From Amycolatopsis thermoflava N1165 (GTDB lineage: Bacteria; Actinomycetota; Actinomycetes; Mycobacteriales; Pseudonocardiaceae), in NCBI RefSeq assembly GCF_000473265.1, contig NZ_KI421511.1, positions 3,013,560 through 3,077,559 of the forward strand: a stretch of 64,000 nucleotides of DNA, given 5' to 3'. Each line of letters begins with the position of its first letter. The stretch's first letter is position 1. The notes under the pieces are model-generated. The model saw only the letters and a list, made by a program, of their open reading frames with translations, made no database searches and was not told where the DNA came from. Both the position numbers and the translations under genes were made by a program. Below, one piece after another: positions 28,549-37,353 of this stretch.

Positions 28549-29241
28549 TTGGCCAGACGAGAGGACCGGGCGGGAGCGCCGTCGCGCATCCCGCTCGTGG
28601 ACGAAACGGCCGCGATCATCCGGGAGCGGATCTACACCCACCGCTACCCGACCGGGTCGTGGCTGCGGCAGGAACACCTGTCCGCCGAACTGGGTGTCAG
28701 CCGCACCCCGCTGCGCGAGGCGCTGCGGGTCCTGGAGCAGGAGGGCCTGGTCAAGGTCACCGCCGGGCAAGGCGCCCAGGTCATCACCGGCGATCTGGAC
28801 ACGCTGCTGGACGCCTACCAGCTGCGCGCGGTGGTGGACGGTCTCGCCGCCCGGCTGGCCGCCGAGAACAACCGGGGCGGTGGCCTGATCCGCCAGCTCC
28901 GCCGGGCCATCGAGGTACAGCGGGCGGCCGTGGACCCGTGGACGCCGCGCGACTACACCGACTCCAATGTGGACTTTCACGAGCACGTCATCCACCTGTC
29001 CGGCAACGACTTCGTGATCGGGCAGCTGCCGATCCTGCGGATGACCGCACAGGTGTTCGCGCCGGTCGCGCTGGTGCGGCCGGAGAGCGCGATCCGCGCG
29101 ATCGCCGAGCACACCGCCATCGCCGACGCCATCGAGGCAGGCGACGGCCAGGCGGCCGAGCGGCTCGCGCGGGCCCACATCGAAGCCACGATCAGCGAAC
29201 TCAAGCAGAAGAAGACATCGGCGGCCGAGGACGCGTCCTGA
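28549..29241 (+). CDS. GntR-family regulator, FCD domain
   Basis: A 230-residue regulator with an N-terminal winged HTH (LRQEHLSAELGVSRTPLREALRVLEQEGLV) and an alpha-helical FCD ligand domain. The FCD metal-type residues are visible (DFHEHVIHLSGN; AEHTAIADAIEAGD). I prefer the TTG start at 28549, where AAGGAAGG lies about 10 nt upstream; the frame is open further up. It is divergent from the aldehyde dehydrogenase operon and 43 bp ahead of the hydantoinase-like genes, so it may control both. The ligand is unknown. Confidence 0.82.
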   Translation: MARREDRAGAPSRIPLVDETAAIIRERIYTHRYPTGSWLRQEHLSAELGVSRTPLREALRVLEQEGLVKVTAGQGAQVITGDLDTLLDAYQLRAVVDGLAARLAAENNRGGGLIRQLRRAIEVQRAAVDPWTPRDYTDSNVDFHEHVIHLSGNDFVIGQLPILRMTAQVFAPVALVRPESAIRAIAEHTAIADAIEAGDGQAAERLARAHIEATISELKQKKTSAAEDAS

Positions 29242-29284
29242 CCCCGACGGTCCCCGCCAGCGCACAAAGGAGTGAAACGCCGGG

Positions 29285-31387
29285 ATGCCCAGCTACTACG
29301 TGGCCTCCGACATCGGAGGCACCTTCACCGACACCGTCGTGATCGACTCGGACGGCGCCGTGGGCCGATACAAGTCCTCGACGGTGCCCGACAACCCGGC
29401 GCAGGGGGTGCTCGACACTCTCGTGCTCGCGGCCGACGAGCGCGGGGTCCCGCTGGAACGGCTGCTGGCCGACGTCGAGGTGTTCGCACACGGCACCACG
29501 GTCGCCACCAACGCCATGCTGGAGGGCCGCAGCCGCAGGGTCGGGCTCATCCAGACCCGCGGGTTCGGCGACACGCTGACCATCATGCGCGGCTTCAAGG
29601 CCACCGGCCTGGAGGAAGACGACATCAAGCGCTTCCGCACGCTGGTCAAGCAGCCGGCCGCGGTGCCGCGCCGCCTCATCGCCGAGGTCACCGAGCGCAT
29701 CGACTACGCGGGCCGCGTCGTGTGCCCGCTGGACGAGGACGACGTCCGCCGCGCGGTGCGGGACCTGACGGACGCGGGCGCGGAGGTGTTCGCGGTGTCC
29801 CTGCTGTGGTCGTTCGCCAACGACGTGCACGAGAAGCGCGTCGCGGAGATCATCGCCGAGGAGGCGCCGGGCGCGTCGGTCACGCTGTCCTCCGAGTTCC
29901 TGCCCCGCATCGGCGAGTACGAGCGCACGCTGACCACCGCTGTCAACGCGAGCCTGCGCCCGGTGCTGAAGACCTCGCTGGACTCGTTCGAGCACACCCT
30001 GGCCAAGGCGGGCCTGAAGACGGGGCCGCTGCTCATGCAGTCCAACGGCGGGCTGGCGACCTTCGCCGAGGTCGAGAAGCGGGCCGCGGCCACGGTCATG
30101 TCCGGCCCGGTCGGCGGGGTCGTCGCGTCGCAGTTCGCGGGCGCGCGCAACGGGTACCGCAACATCGTCACCACCGACATGGGCGGCACGAGCTTCGACG
30201 TCGGGCTGGTCCTCGACGGGCGGCCGGTCATGTCGAACACGACGCTCATCGGCCGCGACGAACTCGCCCTCCCGTCGGTTGCTGTCCGCGCGATCGGCGC
30301 GGGGGCGGGCTCGATCGCCTCGGTCCGCAACGGCGTCCTGCAGGTCGGCCCGGAGTCGGCAGGTGCCCGCCCTGGCCCGGCGTGTTACGGCCGGGGCGGC
30401 ACCCGCCCCACGGTGGCCGACGCCGACCTCGTGCTGGGCTACCTGAACCCGGACAACTTCCTCGGCGGGCGGCTCACCCTGGACGTGGACAAGGCCCGCG
30501 CCGCGATCGACGAGCACGTGGCCAAGCCGGCGGGACTGACCATCGAGCAGGCCGCGGAGGGCATCAAGACCATTGTGGACGCCCGGATGGCCGACCTGGT
30601 CCGCCAGGTCACCGTCGAGCAGGGTTACGACCCGGCCGACTTCGCCGTCTTCGCCTACGGCGGCGCCGGTCCCCTGCACGCCTTCTCCTACGGCGCCGAG
30701 CTCGGCTGCCCGCAGATCGTCGTGCCCCTCACCGCGTCCGTGCACTCCGCCTTCGGCATCGGCTGCTCCGACCTGACCATGGTCGAGGAGCTGTCCAAGC
30801 CGCTGCAGACCCCGCCGGGCACCACCGACCACGCCACCGCGCTGGCGCCGGACGAGCTCAACGGCACGTTCGACGAGCTGGCCGCCCGCGCCCGGCGCGA
30901 CCTGATCGCCGCGGGCGCGGCCGAGGACTCGATCACGTTCGCGAAGTTCGTGGAGATCCGGTTCCGCGCGCAGATCCACGTGCTCACCGTGCCGGTCGAG
31001 GCCGACCGGATCACCCCGGCCGACGTCAACGCGATGGTGGAGCGGTTCGTCGAGATCTACGAGGGCCGCTTCGGCAAGGGCGCCGCGTTCCTGGAAGGCG
31101 GGGTGGAGATCACCACGTTCCGGGTGGTCGCCACCAGTCCCGTCCCGCGCGCCGAGTTCGACACCGGTGCCCTCGGCAAGGCGGCGAGCACCGAACCGGG
31201 GACGCGCCGCGTGTTCTCCGGCGGCCAGTGGCGCGACGCCGCGGTCTACCGCGCCGAGCACCTGCACGACGGGCTGCGGATCGAGGGCCTCGCCATCGTC
31301 GAACTCCGCGACACCACCGTGGTGATCGGGCCAGGGCAGGACGCCGAGGTCGACCGCTTCGGCGACATCATCATCCAGAACCGCTGA
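29285..31387 (+). CDS. Hydantoinase A / acetone carboxylase beta-type subunit
   Basis: A 700-residue ATP-using subunit of the hydantoinase/oxoprolinase superfamily. The N-terminal ASKHA-type phosphate loop is ASDIGGTFTDTVV, a second motif is HGTTVATNAMLEG, and the core has TTDMGGTSFDVGL and AYGGAGPLHAF. Relatives phosphorylate the substrate in 5-oxoprolinase, N-methylhydantoinase, and acetone or acetophenone carboxylase. It is followed 19 bp later by the B-type subunit. Because the B subunit carries an acetone-carboxylase-gamma-like tail, a ketone carboxylase is a serious option here. AAGGAG is 13 nt before the ATG. Confidence 0.85.
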   Translation: MPSYYVASDIGGTFTDTVVIDSDGAVGRYKSSTVPDNPAQGVLDTLVLAADERGVPLERLLADVEVFAHGTTVATNAMLEGRSRRVGLIQTRGFGDTLTIMRGFKATGLEEDDIKRFRTLVKQPAAVPRRLIAEVTERIDYAGRVVCPLDEDDVRRAVRDLTDAGAEVFAVSLLWSFANDVHEKRVAEIIAEEAPGASVTLSSEFLPRIGEYERTLTTAVNASLRPVLKTSLDSFEHTLAKAGLKTGPLLMQSNGGLATFAEVEKRAAATVMSGPVGGVVASQFAGARNGYRNIVTTDMGGTSFDVGLVLDGRPVMSNTTLIGRDELALPSVAVRAIGAGAGSIASVRNGVLQVGPESAGARPGPACYGRGGTRPTVADADLVLGYLNPDNFLGGRLTLDVDKARAAIDEHVAKPAGLTIEQAAEGIKTIVDARMADLVRQVTVEQGYDPADFAVFAYGGAGPLHAFSYGAELGCPQIVVPLTASVHSAFGIGCSDLTMVEELSKPLQTPPGTTDHATALAPDELNGTFDELAARARRDLIAAGAAEDSITFAKFVEIRFRAQIHVLTVPVEADRITPADVNAMVERFVEIYEGRFGKGAAFLEGGVEITTFRVVATSPVPRAEFDTGALGKAASTEPGTRRVFSGGQWRDAAVYRAEHLHDGLRIEGLAIVELRDTTVVIGPGQDAEVDRFGDIIIQNR

Positions 31388-31406
31388 CCGGGAAGGAGAA
31401 CAACGC

Positions 31407-33560
31407 ATGACCACCACCGTCGACCCGGTCACCTACGAGGTCATCCGGCACAAGCTCTGGTCCATCAACTCCGAGGGCGGGACCACCGTCGAGCACGTGT
31501 CCGGCTCCCCCGTCGTGCACGCCACCGACTACAACTTCGGCATCTACACCGCCGCGGGTGAGATGGCGATCATCGGCACCTACCTGCTCACCCCCATCTA
31601 CACCGGGGCGATGGCGATCGAGGTGTTCCTGGACCGCTACGACGACATCGAGCCCGGGGACGTCTTCATCATCAACGACCCCTACCTGGCCGCGATGCAC
31701 CAGAACGACGTGCAGTTCTGCAAACCGGTGTTCCGCGACGGCGAGATCGTGGCGTGGCTGGGCTGCATGGCCCACCAGGTCGACCTCGGCGGCATGGACC
31801 CCGGCAGCTGGTGCACCACCGCCACCGACGTGTTCCAGGAGGGCATCCGCATTCCGCCGGGCCGGATCGTGCGCAAGGACGTGCTGAACCAGGAGCTGTG
31901 GGACACCATCGTCCTCAACTCCCGCATGCACGACACCGTCGCCAACGACTTCCGCGCGTTCCTGGCCGGGTTGCGCGTGGCCGAGCAGCGCTTTCACGAG
32001 CTGTGCGACCGCTACGGCGCGGACGCCGTCCGCGCGACCATGGAGAAGACCCTCGACAACTCCGAAGCCGACCTGCGGGCCCTGCTCCGTGAACTGCCGG
32101 ACGGCGTGTACGAGCACACGTCCTATTTGGACCGGCCAGACGGCGACGACGGCATCGAGCTGCTGCAGGTGCCGTGCCGCCTGGAGAAGACCGGCGACCG
32201 GCTGGTGTTCGACTTCTCCGCCGCGAGCCCGCAGTCGCCCGCCTACGGCATGACCACCCGGGGCGGCCTGCTCGGCGCGGTCGCGACCCTGATGCTGATC
32301 ACCTTCGGGTCCGACATCCCGTGGAACCACGGCCTGATGCGGCCGGTCGAGGTCACCGCGCCGGACGGGTTGTGCGTCACCGCGGTCGAACCGATGCCGG
32401 TCTCCGGCGGCGCGGCGGGCGCGAACTGGACCGCGACCTGCTCCGCCGGTGGCGCGATCGCGAAGATGCTGTCGTTCTCGGACAAGTACGAGGGCTACGC
32501 GTTCGGCCCGTCCGACGGGTCGTGGCAGCTCAACCAGTTCGGCGGCGTCGACCAGCACGGCGAGCCGTTCGCCTCGATGTACATGGACTCGCTGCTGTGG
32601 GGCGGCCCGGCGTTCTCGTTCCGCGACGGGGTCGACGCCGGTGGCGCGATGGTCATCCTCTCCGGCGGCGCCACCGACGTGGAGCAGCAGGAGATGCGCC
32701 ACCCGCTGCTGTACCTGTGGCGCCGCATGGTGCCCGACTCCGGTGGCGCCGGAACTTTCCGCGGCGGCAACGGGATCCAGTTCGCGCTGACCCCGATCGA
32801 CACGCAGGAGGTCACCGGCGTGCTCGGCACGCACGGCGTCGCGCTGCCGAACCGGACCGGCCTCTTCGGCGGGCTGCCCGGGTCCTGCGCGCGCTTCGAG
32901 CGGGTGACCGGCGCGGGCGCGCTGGACCGCCTCGGCACCGGTGCGCCGGTGGTGGCGCTGACCGACCTCGACGGCGACCACCAGGTGCTGCCCGGGGTCG
33001 CGCCGGCCGCCCGGATCGCGTTCGGCGACGTCTTCGAGTGCACCGTGCAGAACGGCGGCGGCTACGGCGATCCGCTGCTGCGCGACCCGGCCAAGGTGGC
33101 GGCCGACGTGGAATCCGGCGCGGTGACCCTCGAATCCGCCGCCCGCCTCTACGGGGTGGAGCTGCGGGACGGCCAGGTCGACCAGGTGGCCACCGACGCG
33201 CTGCGGGACCGCATCCGGGAATCCCGTCGCAGCCGGATGACCGGACCGCGCACCGAACCGGTGGCCGCGCCGGGCGAGCCGACCGGGATCTGGGGCGCGG
33301 CGCTCGTGACGCACCGGACCGCCGACGGGCTCATCGGGTCGTGCCGCCACTGCGGACAGGTGCTCGGCGACCTCACCGGCGGCTGGGAGTCCATCGCGGG
33401 CCGGGTCGTGCTCGGCGCCGACGACCTGGGCGCCCGGGTCGAGGTCCACGGCGACCTCGCCGCCGTCGCCTACGTCTGCCCGCACTGCGTCACGGCGCTG
33501 TGGGTGGACGTGGAGCCGGCCGGCGGCAAGACCTGGCGCGACTTCGCCCTGCACGACTGA
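31407..33560 (+). CDS. Hydantoinase B / acetone carboxylase alpha-type subunit with zinc-ribbon tail
   Basis: A 717-residue HyuB-type subunit that pairs with the preceding HyuA. DIEPGDVFIINDPYLAAMHQND is the family hallmark, and GGAGTFRGGNGI and NGGGYGDPLLRDP are typical C-terminal core motifs. Beyond the normal end (about residue 640) is an added segment with CRHCGQVLGDLTGGWES and then CPHCVTALWVDVEPAGGK. This CxxC...CxxC pattern and spacing resemble the gamma subunit of acetone carboxylase. The protein therefore looks like an alpha-gamma fusion. Substrate remains unproven. Confidence 0.83.
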   Translation: MTTTVDPVTYEVIRHKLWSINSEGGTTVEHVSGSPVVHATDYNFGIYTAAGEMAIIGTYLLTPIYTGAMAIEVFLDRYDDIEPGDVFIINDPYLAAMHQNDVQFCKPVFRDGEIVAWLGCMAHQVDLGGMDPGSWCTTATDVFQEGIRIPPGRIVRKDVLNQELWDTIVLNSRMHDTVANDFRAFLAGLRVAEQRFHELCDRYGADAVRATMEKTLDNSEADLRALLRELPDGVYEHTSYLDRPDGDDGIELLQVPCRLEKTGDRLVFDFSAASPQSPAYGMTTRGGLLGAVATLMLITFGSDIPWNHGLMRPVEVTAPDGLCVTAVEPMPVSGGAAGANWTATCSAGGAIAKMLSFSDKYEGYAFGPSDGSWQLNQFGGVDQHGEPFASMYMDSLLWGGPAFSFRDGVDAGGAMVILSGGATDVEQQEMRHPLLYLWRRMVPDSGGAGTFRGGNGIQFALTPIDTQEVTGVLGTHGVALPNRTGLFGGLPGSCARFERVTGAGALDRLGTGAPVVALTDLDGDHQVLPGVAPAARIAFGDVFECTVQNGGGYGDPLLRDPAKVAADVESGAVTLESAARLYGVELRDGQVDQVATDALRDRIRESRRSRMTGPRTEPVAAPGEPTGIWGAALVTHRTADGLIGSCRHCGQVLGDLTGGWESIAGRVVLGADDLGARVEVHGDLAAVAYVCPHCVTALWVDVEPAGGKTWRDFALHD

Positions 33561-33589
33561 TCCCCCACGTCGAGGAGAAACCGCAGCAC

Positions 33590-34717
33590 ATGCGCACCCA
33601 CCACCTGGCCGTCATCGGCGGCGACGGCATCGGCCCCGACGTCACCGCGGCCGCGCTCGCCGGTGTCCGGGCCGCCGCCGACCGGTACGGCTTCGCGATC
33701 GAGACCACCGAGTTCGACCTCGGCGCCGAGGCCTACCTGCGTTCCGGCGTCGCGCTCGACGAGGCGTCGATCGAGGCGCTGCGCCGCCACGACGCCGTCC
33801 TGCTCGGCGCGGTCGGCGACCCCCGCGTCACACCGGGCGTCCTCGAACGCGGACTGATCGTCGGGTTGCGGGTCGCGTTCGCCCAGTCGGTCAACGTCCG
33901 GCCGGTGCGCCTCTACCCGGGCGTCGAGAGCCCGGTCGCCGGTGTCTCGCCGGACAACTGCGATCTGGTGATCATCCGGGAGAACACCGAGGGCCTCTAC
34001 ACCGGCGGCGGCTCGATCTCCCATCCGGGGACGCCGAACGCGGTGGCGATCCAGAACTCGATCACCACGGTCCCGGCCACGACCGAGACGGTGGAGTTCG
34101 CGTTCCGGCTCGCCTCCGCGCGGCGCAAGCGGCTGACGTTGTGCCACAAGAAGAACATCCTGGTGCACGCCGGGCAGCTGTGGCAGGACGTCGTCGACGA
34201 GGTCGCCACCCGGTACCCGGACGTCGAGCACGACTACGTCCACGCCGACGCGATGTGCCTGCACCTGCCGCTGGATCCCGGCCGGTTCGACGTCGTGGTC
34301 ACCGACAACCTGTTCGGCGACATCCTCAGCGACCTCGGCGCCACCGTCCAGGGCGGGCTCGGGCTCGCCGCCAGCGCCAACCACAACCCGCGGGGCACCG
34401 CGCCGAGCATGTACGAGCCGGTGCACGGCTCGGCGCCGGACATCGCGGGCAAGGGCTGGGCCAACCCGGCCGCGGCCGCGTTGTCGGCGGCGCTGTGCCT
34501 GGCCGGTCTCGGCGAGCGCGACGGCGCGCTGGCGCTGGAGGCCGCCGCGGCGTCCGTGCTGGCCGAACTGCCCGCGCTGGCCGGGCCCGGCATGGGCGGC
34601 GACACCGCCGAGATCGGGCGCCGCATCGCCGACCGGGTCACCGACGTGGACCCGGCGAAGATCGGCGACCCGGAGCGCTCCCTGATGACCGGACTGGCCC
34701 GGCTCGCCCCCCGGTGA
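33590..34717 (+). CDS. Isopropylmalate/tartrate dehydrogenase-family decarboxylating dehydrogenase
   Basis: A 375-residue NAD-dependent beta-hydroxyacid oxidative decarboxylase of the isopropylmalate/isocitrate/tartrate dehydrogenase family. Motifs are GGDGIGPDVT at the N-terminus, the substrate-loop RENTEGLYTGGG, a Lys in TLCHKKNILVHAG, and the metal-binding VVTDNLFGDILSDLGA. GSAPDIAGKGWANPAAAALS supplies NAD contacts. Slightly longer than LeuB. GAGGAG is 8 nt before the ATG. Third gene of the HyuA-HyuB operon; no leucine genes are near, so it is more likely catabolic than LeuB proper. Confidence 0.83.
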   Translation: MRTHHLAVIGGDGIGPDVTAAALAGVRAAADRYGFAIETTEFDLGAEAYLRSGVALDEASIEALRRHDAVLLGAVGDPRVTPGVLERGLIVGLRVAFAQSVNVRPVRLYPGVESPVAGVSPDNCDLVIIRENTEGLYTGGGSISHPGTPNAVAIQNSITTVPATTETVEFAFRLASARRKRLTLCHKKNILVHAGQLWQDVVDEVATRYPDVEHDYVHADAMCLHLPLDPGRFDVVVTDNLFGDILSDLGATVQGGLGLAASANHNPRGTAPSMYEPVHGSAPDIAGKGWANPAAAALSAALCLAGLGERDGALALEAAAASVLAELPALAGPGMGGDTAEIGRRIADRVTDVDPAKIGDPERSLMTGLARLAPR

Positions 34718-34756
34718 CGGCAGGCCTGCTGCTCCGCTGACCGGGCACGGTCCCAC

Positions 34757-34802
34757 CTCCCGGCCGGTATCCTCGGGGAATCCGCAGCGCACCGGCCGGG
34801 AG
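34757..34802 (+). promoter_or_regulatory. Inverted repeat overlapping the Shine-Dalgarno of the GntR gene
   Basis: CTCCCGGCCGGT (34757-34768) and ACCGGCCGGGAG (34791-34802) form a perfect 12-bp stem with a 22-nt loop. The right arm includes the GGGAG of the GntR ribosome site. It could end the upstream operon's transcript, or mask translation of the GntR mRNA. Confidence 0.5.
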
Positions 34803-34810
34803 GGGTGAGG

Positions 34811-35581
34811 GTGACCAGCCAGACCAGCGCGACCAACGGGCGGCTCTTCCAGCGCGTCGTCGACTACGTGCAGAACGCGATCGCCTCCGGTGAGCTCAAG
34901 CCGGGTGATCGCCTGCCGAGCGAGCGGGAGCTGGTCGAGCAGTTCGGGATCGGCCGCGCCTCGGTGCGGGAAGCGCTGCGCGTGCTGGAGAACATGGACC
35001 TGGTCAAGTCCCAGCCGCGGGATCCGCGTGGGCCGTTGATCCTGCCGCTGTCGGTCGAACCGGTGCGCCGTTCGATCGCGATGCTCACCTCGGGCGGCGC
35101 GCTGGGGCTCGCCGAGCTCGTCCAGTTCCGGATGATCGCCGACGCCTCCGCGAACCTGCTCGCGGCCGCCCGCCGCACCGACGAGCAACTGCTCGCGCTG
35201 GAGCGGAACATGGCGCGGATGCGGGCCTGCATGAGCCGTGGTTACGCCGAGTTCAGCCAGGCCGACCTGGAGTTTCACGAGCTCATCGCCGAAGCCGGCG
35301 GCAACCGGCTGGTGCAGGTCTACGGCGATGTGACCCGCGAGGCGATCCTCAAGCTGATCCAGCAGTCGATCCTGGACGCCGACGACCAGACGGCGCTCAT
35401 GCTGCAGTCCATCCGCCACCACCGGGCGGTGTTCGCGGCCATTTCCGACCGTGACGGCCTGCGGGCGTCCCGCCTCGCGCGGGAGACCCTGTACGCCTAC
35501 TACGCCGACCACGTCTCCCCCGCGGACCGCGAGATCATGGCGACGCTGGTTCGCGAATGCGGCGGCCGCCTGCCCGGCTGA
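34811..35581 (+). CDS. GntR-family regulator, FadR/FCD type
   Basis: A 256-residue regulator. The winged HTH is near the N-terminus (DRLPSERELVEQFGIGRASVREALRVLENMDLV) and the helical FCD domain follows (LEFHELIAEAGGN; HHRAVFAAISDRDG). GTG at 34811 is preferred to the in-frame GTG at 34805, because GGGAGG lies 7 nt upstream. It stands alone between the hydantoinase-like operon and the IclR gene, with a strong hairpin over its ribosome site. Its target is not evident; both flanking operons are candidates. Confidence 0.82.
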   Translation: MTSQTSATNGRLFQRVVDYVQNAIASGELKPGDRLPSERELVEQFGIGRASVREALRVLENMDLVKSQPRDPRGPLILPLSVEPVRRSIAMLTSGGALGLAELVQFRMIADASANLLAAARRTDEQLLALERNMARMRACMSRGYAEFSQADLEFHELIAEAGGNRLVQVYGDVTREAILKLIQQSILDADDQTALMLQSIRHHRAVFAAISDRDGLRASRLARETLYAYYADHVSPADREIMATLVRECGGRLPG

Positions 35582-35647
35582 TCGCCGTGTCTCGGTCAAC
35601 GGGACAGCTGCTCCCGGGTGGCGCCACCGATGGGGCACCATGACCCC

Positions 35648-36442
35648 ATGTGTCCGGCGCATCGGGACGAGGGCGAGATCACCGCTCTCGGGCGGGCCTC
35701 GCTGATCCTCAAGCAGTTTCGTGGCGCGGAGCTGCCGGTGAGCGCGGCGGCGGTCGCGCGGTCGACCGGGTTGCCCAGGGCCACGGCGCACCGCCTGCTG
35801 CGGGAGCTCGCGCGGGTCGGGTTGCTGGAACGGGTGGGCACGGCCTTCCGTCCGGGGCTGCTGCTGTTCGAGCTGGGGCAACTGGTGCCGCAACCGCGCA
35901 GCCTGCACGAGGCGGCGCGCAAGCACATGGCCGTCCTGCACGAAGCGACCGGACACAACGTCGGCCTGGCCGTTGAGCAGGACGGCGAGGTCGTGCACGT
36001 GGAGATCCTGCGCGGCGAACGCGCGCCCCGGCTCCCGCTGCGCACGGGCGGCCGCTGGCCCGCGCACGCGAGCTGTTCGGGCAAGGTGATGCTCGCGTTC
36101 GGGCCGCCCGCCCACGTCGACCGCACGCTGGCCAAGCCACTGAAACGGCTGACCCCGCGAACGATCACCGACCCGGACGCCCTACGCGCAGAGCTGGAGC
36201 GGGTCCGCCGCGCGCGGGTGGCCTTCGACCGGCAGGAATCGTTCCGCGACGTGACGGGCGTGGCGTCGCCGGTGTTCGGCCCGGACGGCACGGTGCTGGC
36301 CGCGCTGTCGATCTCCGGGATGGCCGGGCGGATCAACCTGTCCCGCGTGGACGCCGCCGTGCGCACCACCGCGCTGGCCATCACGCGGGAGCTCGAGATG
36401 GCCGAATCGGTGGTGCGGCCCGTGCTGGCGCCACGCCGCTGA
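35648..36442 (+). CDS. IclR-family transcriptional regulator
   Basis: A 264-residue IclR protein. The HTH (LPVSAAAVARSTGLPRATAHRLLRELARVGLLERVG) starts near residue 30 and is followed by a GAF-like effector domain (ASCSGKVMLAF; FRDVTGVASPVFGPDGTVLAALSISG). The start is uncertain: ATG 35648 gives a normal N-terminus, and in-frame starts at 35618 and 35630 exist, none with a strong ribosome site. It points towards the end of the minus-strand cleavage-enzyme operon, its most likely local target. Its 3' end has a decayed duplicate just downstream. Confidence 0.8.
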   Translation: MCPAHRDEGEITALGRASLILKQFRGAELPVSAAAVARSTGLPRATAHRLLRELARVGLLERVGTAFRPGLLLFELGQLVPQPRSLHEAARKHMAVLHEATGHNVGLAVEQDGEVVHVEILRGERAPRLPLRTGGRWPAHASCSGKVMLAFGPPAHVDRTLAKPLKRLTPRTITDPDALRAELERVRRARVAFDRQESFRDVTGVASPVFGPDGTVLAALSISGMAGRINLSRVDAAVRTTALAITRELEMAESVVRPVLAPRR

Positions 36443-36464
36443 CCCCACGCCGCTGACCACGGCC

Positions 36465-36625
36465 CACACGGCACCGCCACTCGCCACGCGGCCGATCTCC
36501 GCGCTCGCCGGACGCACAACCCCTCCCGCCTGGACGCCGCGGTGCGCACCACCGCACTGGCCATCACACGAGAACTCGCGATGGCCGAGTCCGTGGTGCG
36601 CCCCGTGCTCGCACCGCGCCACTAA
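36465..36625 (+). pseudogene. Remnant duplicate of the IclR gene 3' end
   Basis: From 36495 to 36625 the sequence aligns with 36311-36442, the end of the intact IclR gene, with one base missing and scattered changes. After the indel it still reads N-PSRLDAAVRTTALAITREL and [15 protein letters not shown], then TAA. Weaker similarity extends back to about 36465. The rest of the copy is absent. Its stop overlaps the stop of the convergent SDR gene, so this fragment may have arrived by tandem duplication and deletion. Confidence 0.75.
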
Positions 36626-37353
36626 CCGCGGCCGAGGAAGGGCATCGTCGTCGCCGTCAGTGTGAGGAACTGGACGTTCGCCTCCAGCGGGAGCCCGGCC
36701 ATGTAGCGGACGGCGTCGGCGACATGGGCGGCGTCGAACGTCGGTTCCGGGCGCAGCGTTCCGTCCGCCTGGCGGGTGCCTGCCGCGACGCCCGCGGTCA
36801 TCTCGGTCGCCGCGTTGCCGATGTCGATCTGTCCGCACGCGATCCGGTACGGCCTGCCGTCCAGCGACAGCGACTTCGTCAGCCCCGTCATGGCGTGCTT
36901 CGTCGCCGTGTAGGCGATGCTGCCGGGACGGGGGCTGTGCGCGGAGACCGAACCGTTGTTGATGATCCGGCCGCCGCGCGGCTCCTGGCGGCGCATGACG
37001 CCGAAGGCCGCCCTGGCACAGAGGAACGCGCCGGTCAGGTTGATGTCCACGCACGAACGCCACTCGCCGACGGGGATCTCGTCGGGCGCGCCCGCCGGGC
37101 CGGACACGCCCGCGTTGTTGACCAGCAGGTCGACCCTCCCCCACGCGGCCGTGACCCGGTCGAACAACTCCGCGACGGAGTCCGGGTCGGACACGTCGGT
37201 GGGCACGGCGAGACCCTCCGGGGCGGTTTCCGCCAGCGCGCGAGCCCGCCGTCCGGCCAGCGCGACCCGGTAACCGTCGGCAATCAGCGCCCTGGCGATC
37301 ACCCGCCCCAGGCCGCTGCCCGCCCCCGTGACCACCGCGACCGGCGCGCTCAT
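36622..37353 (-). CDS. Short-chain dehydrogenase/reductase
   Basis: A 243-residue NAD(P)-dependent SDR with cofactor loop [16 protein letters not shown], a Ser in [10 protein letters not shown] and the catalytic YTATK. The ATG is inside the stop of the upstream cleavage-enzyme gene (ATGA), and it is the last of eight coupled genes. It probably acts on a hydroxy- or keto-acid intermediate of that pathway. Its stop codon overlaps the end of the IclR remnant. Confidence 0.86.
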   Translation of the reverse strand: MSAPVAVVTGAGSGLGRVIARALIADGYRVALAGRRARALAETAPEGLAVPTDVSDPDSVAELFDRVTAAWGRVDLLVNNAGVSGPAGAPDEIPVGEWRSCVDINLTGAFLCARAAFGVMRRQEPRGGRIINNGSVSAHSPRPGSIAYTATKHAMTGLTKSLSLDGRPYRIACGQIDIGNAATEMTAGVAAGTRQADGTLRPEPTFDAAHVADAVRYMAGLPLEANVQFLTLTATTMPFLGRG

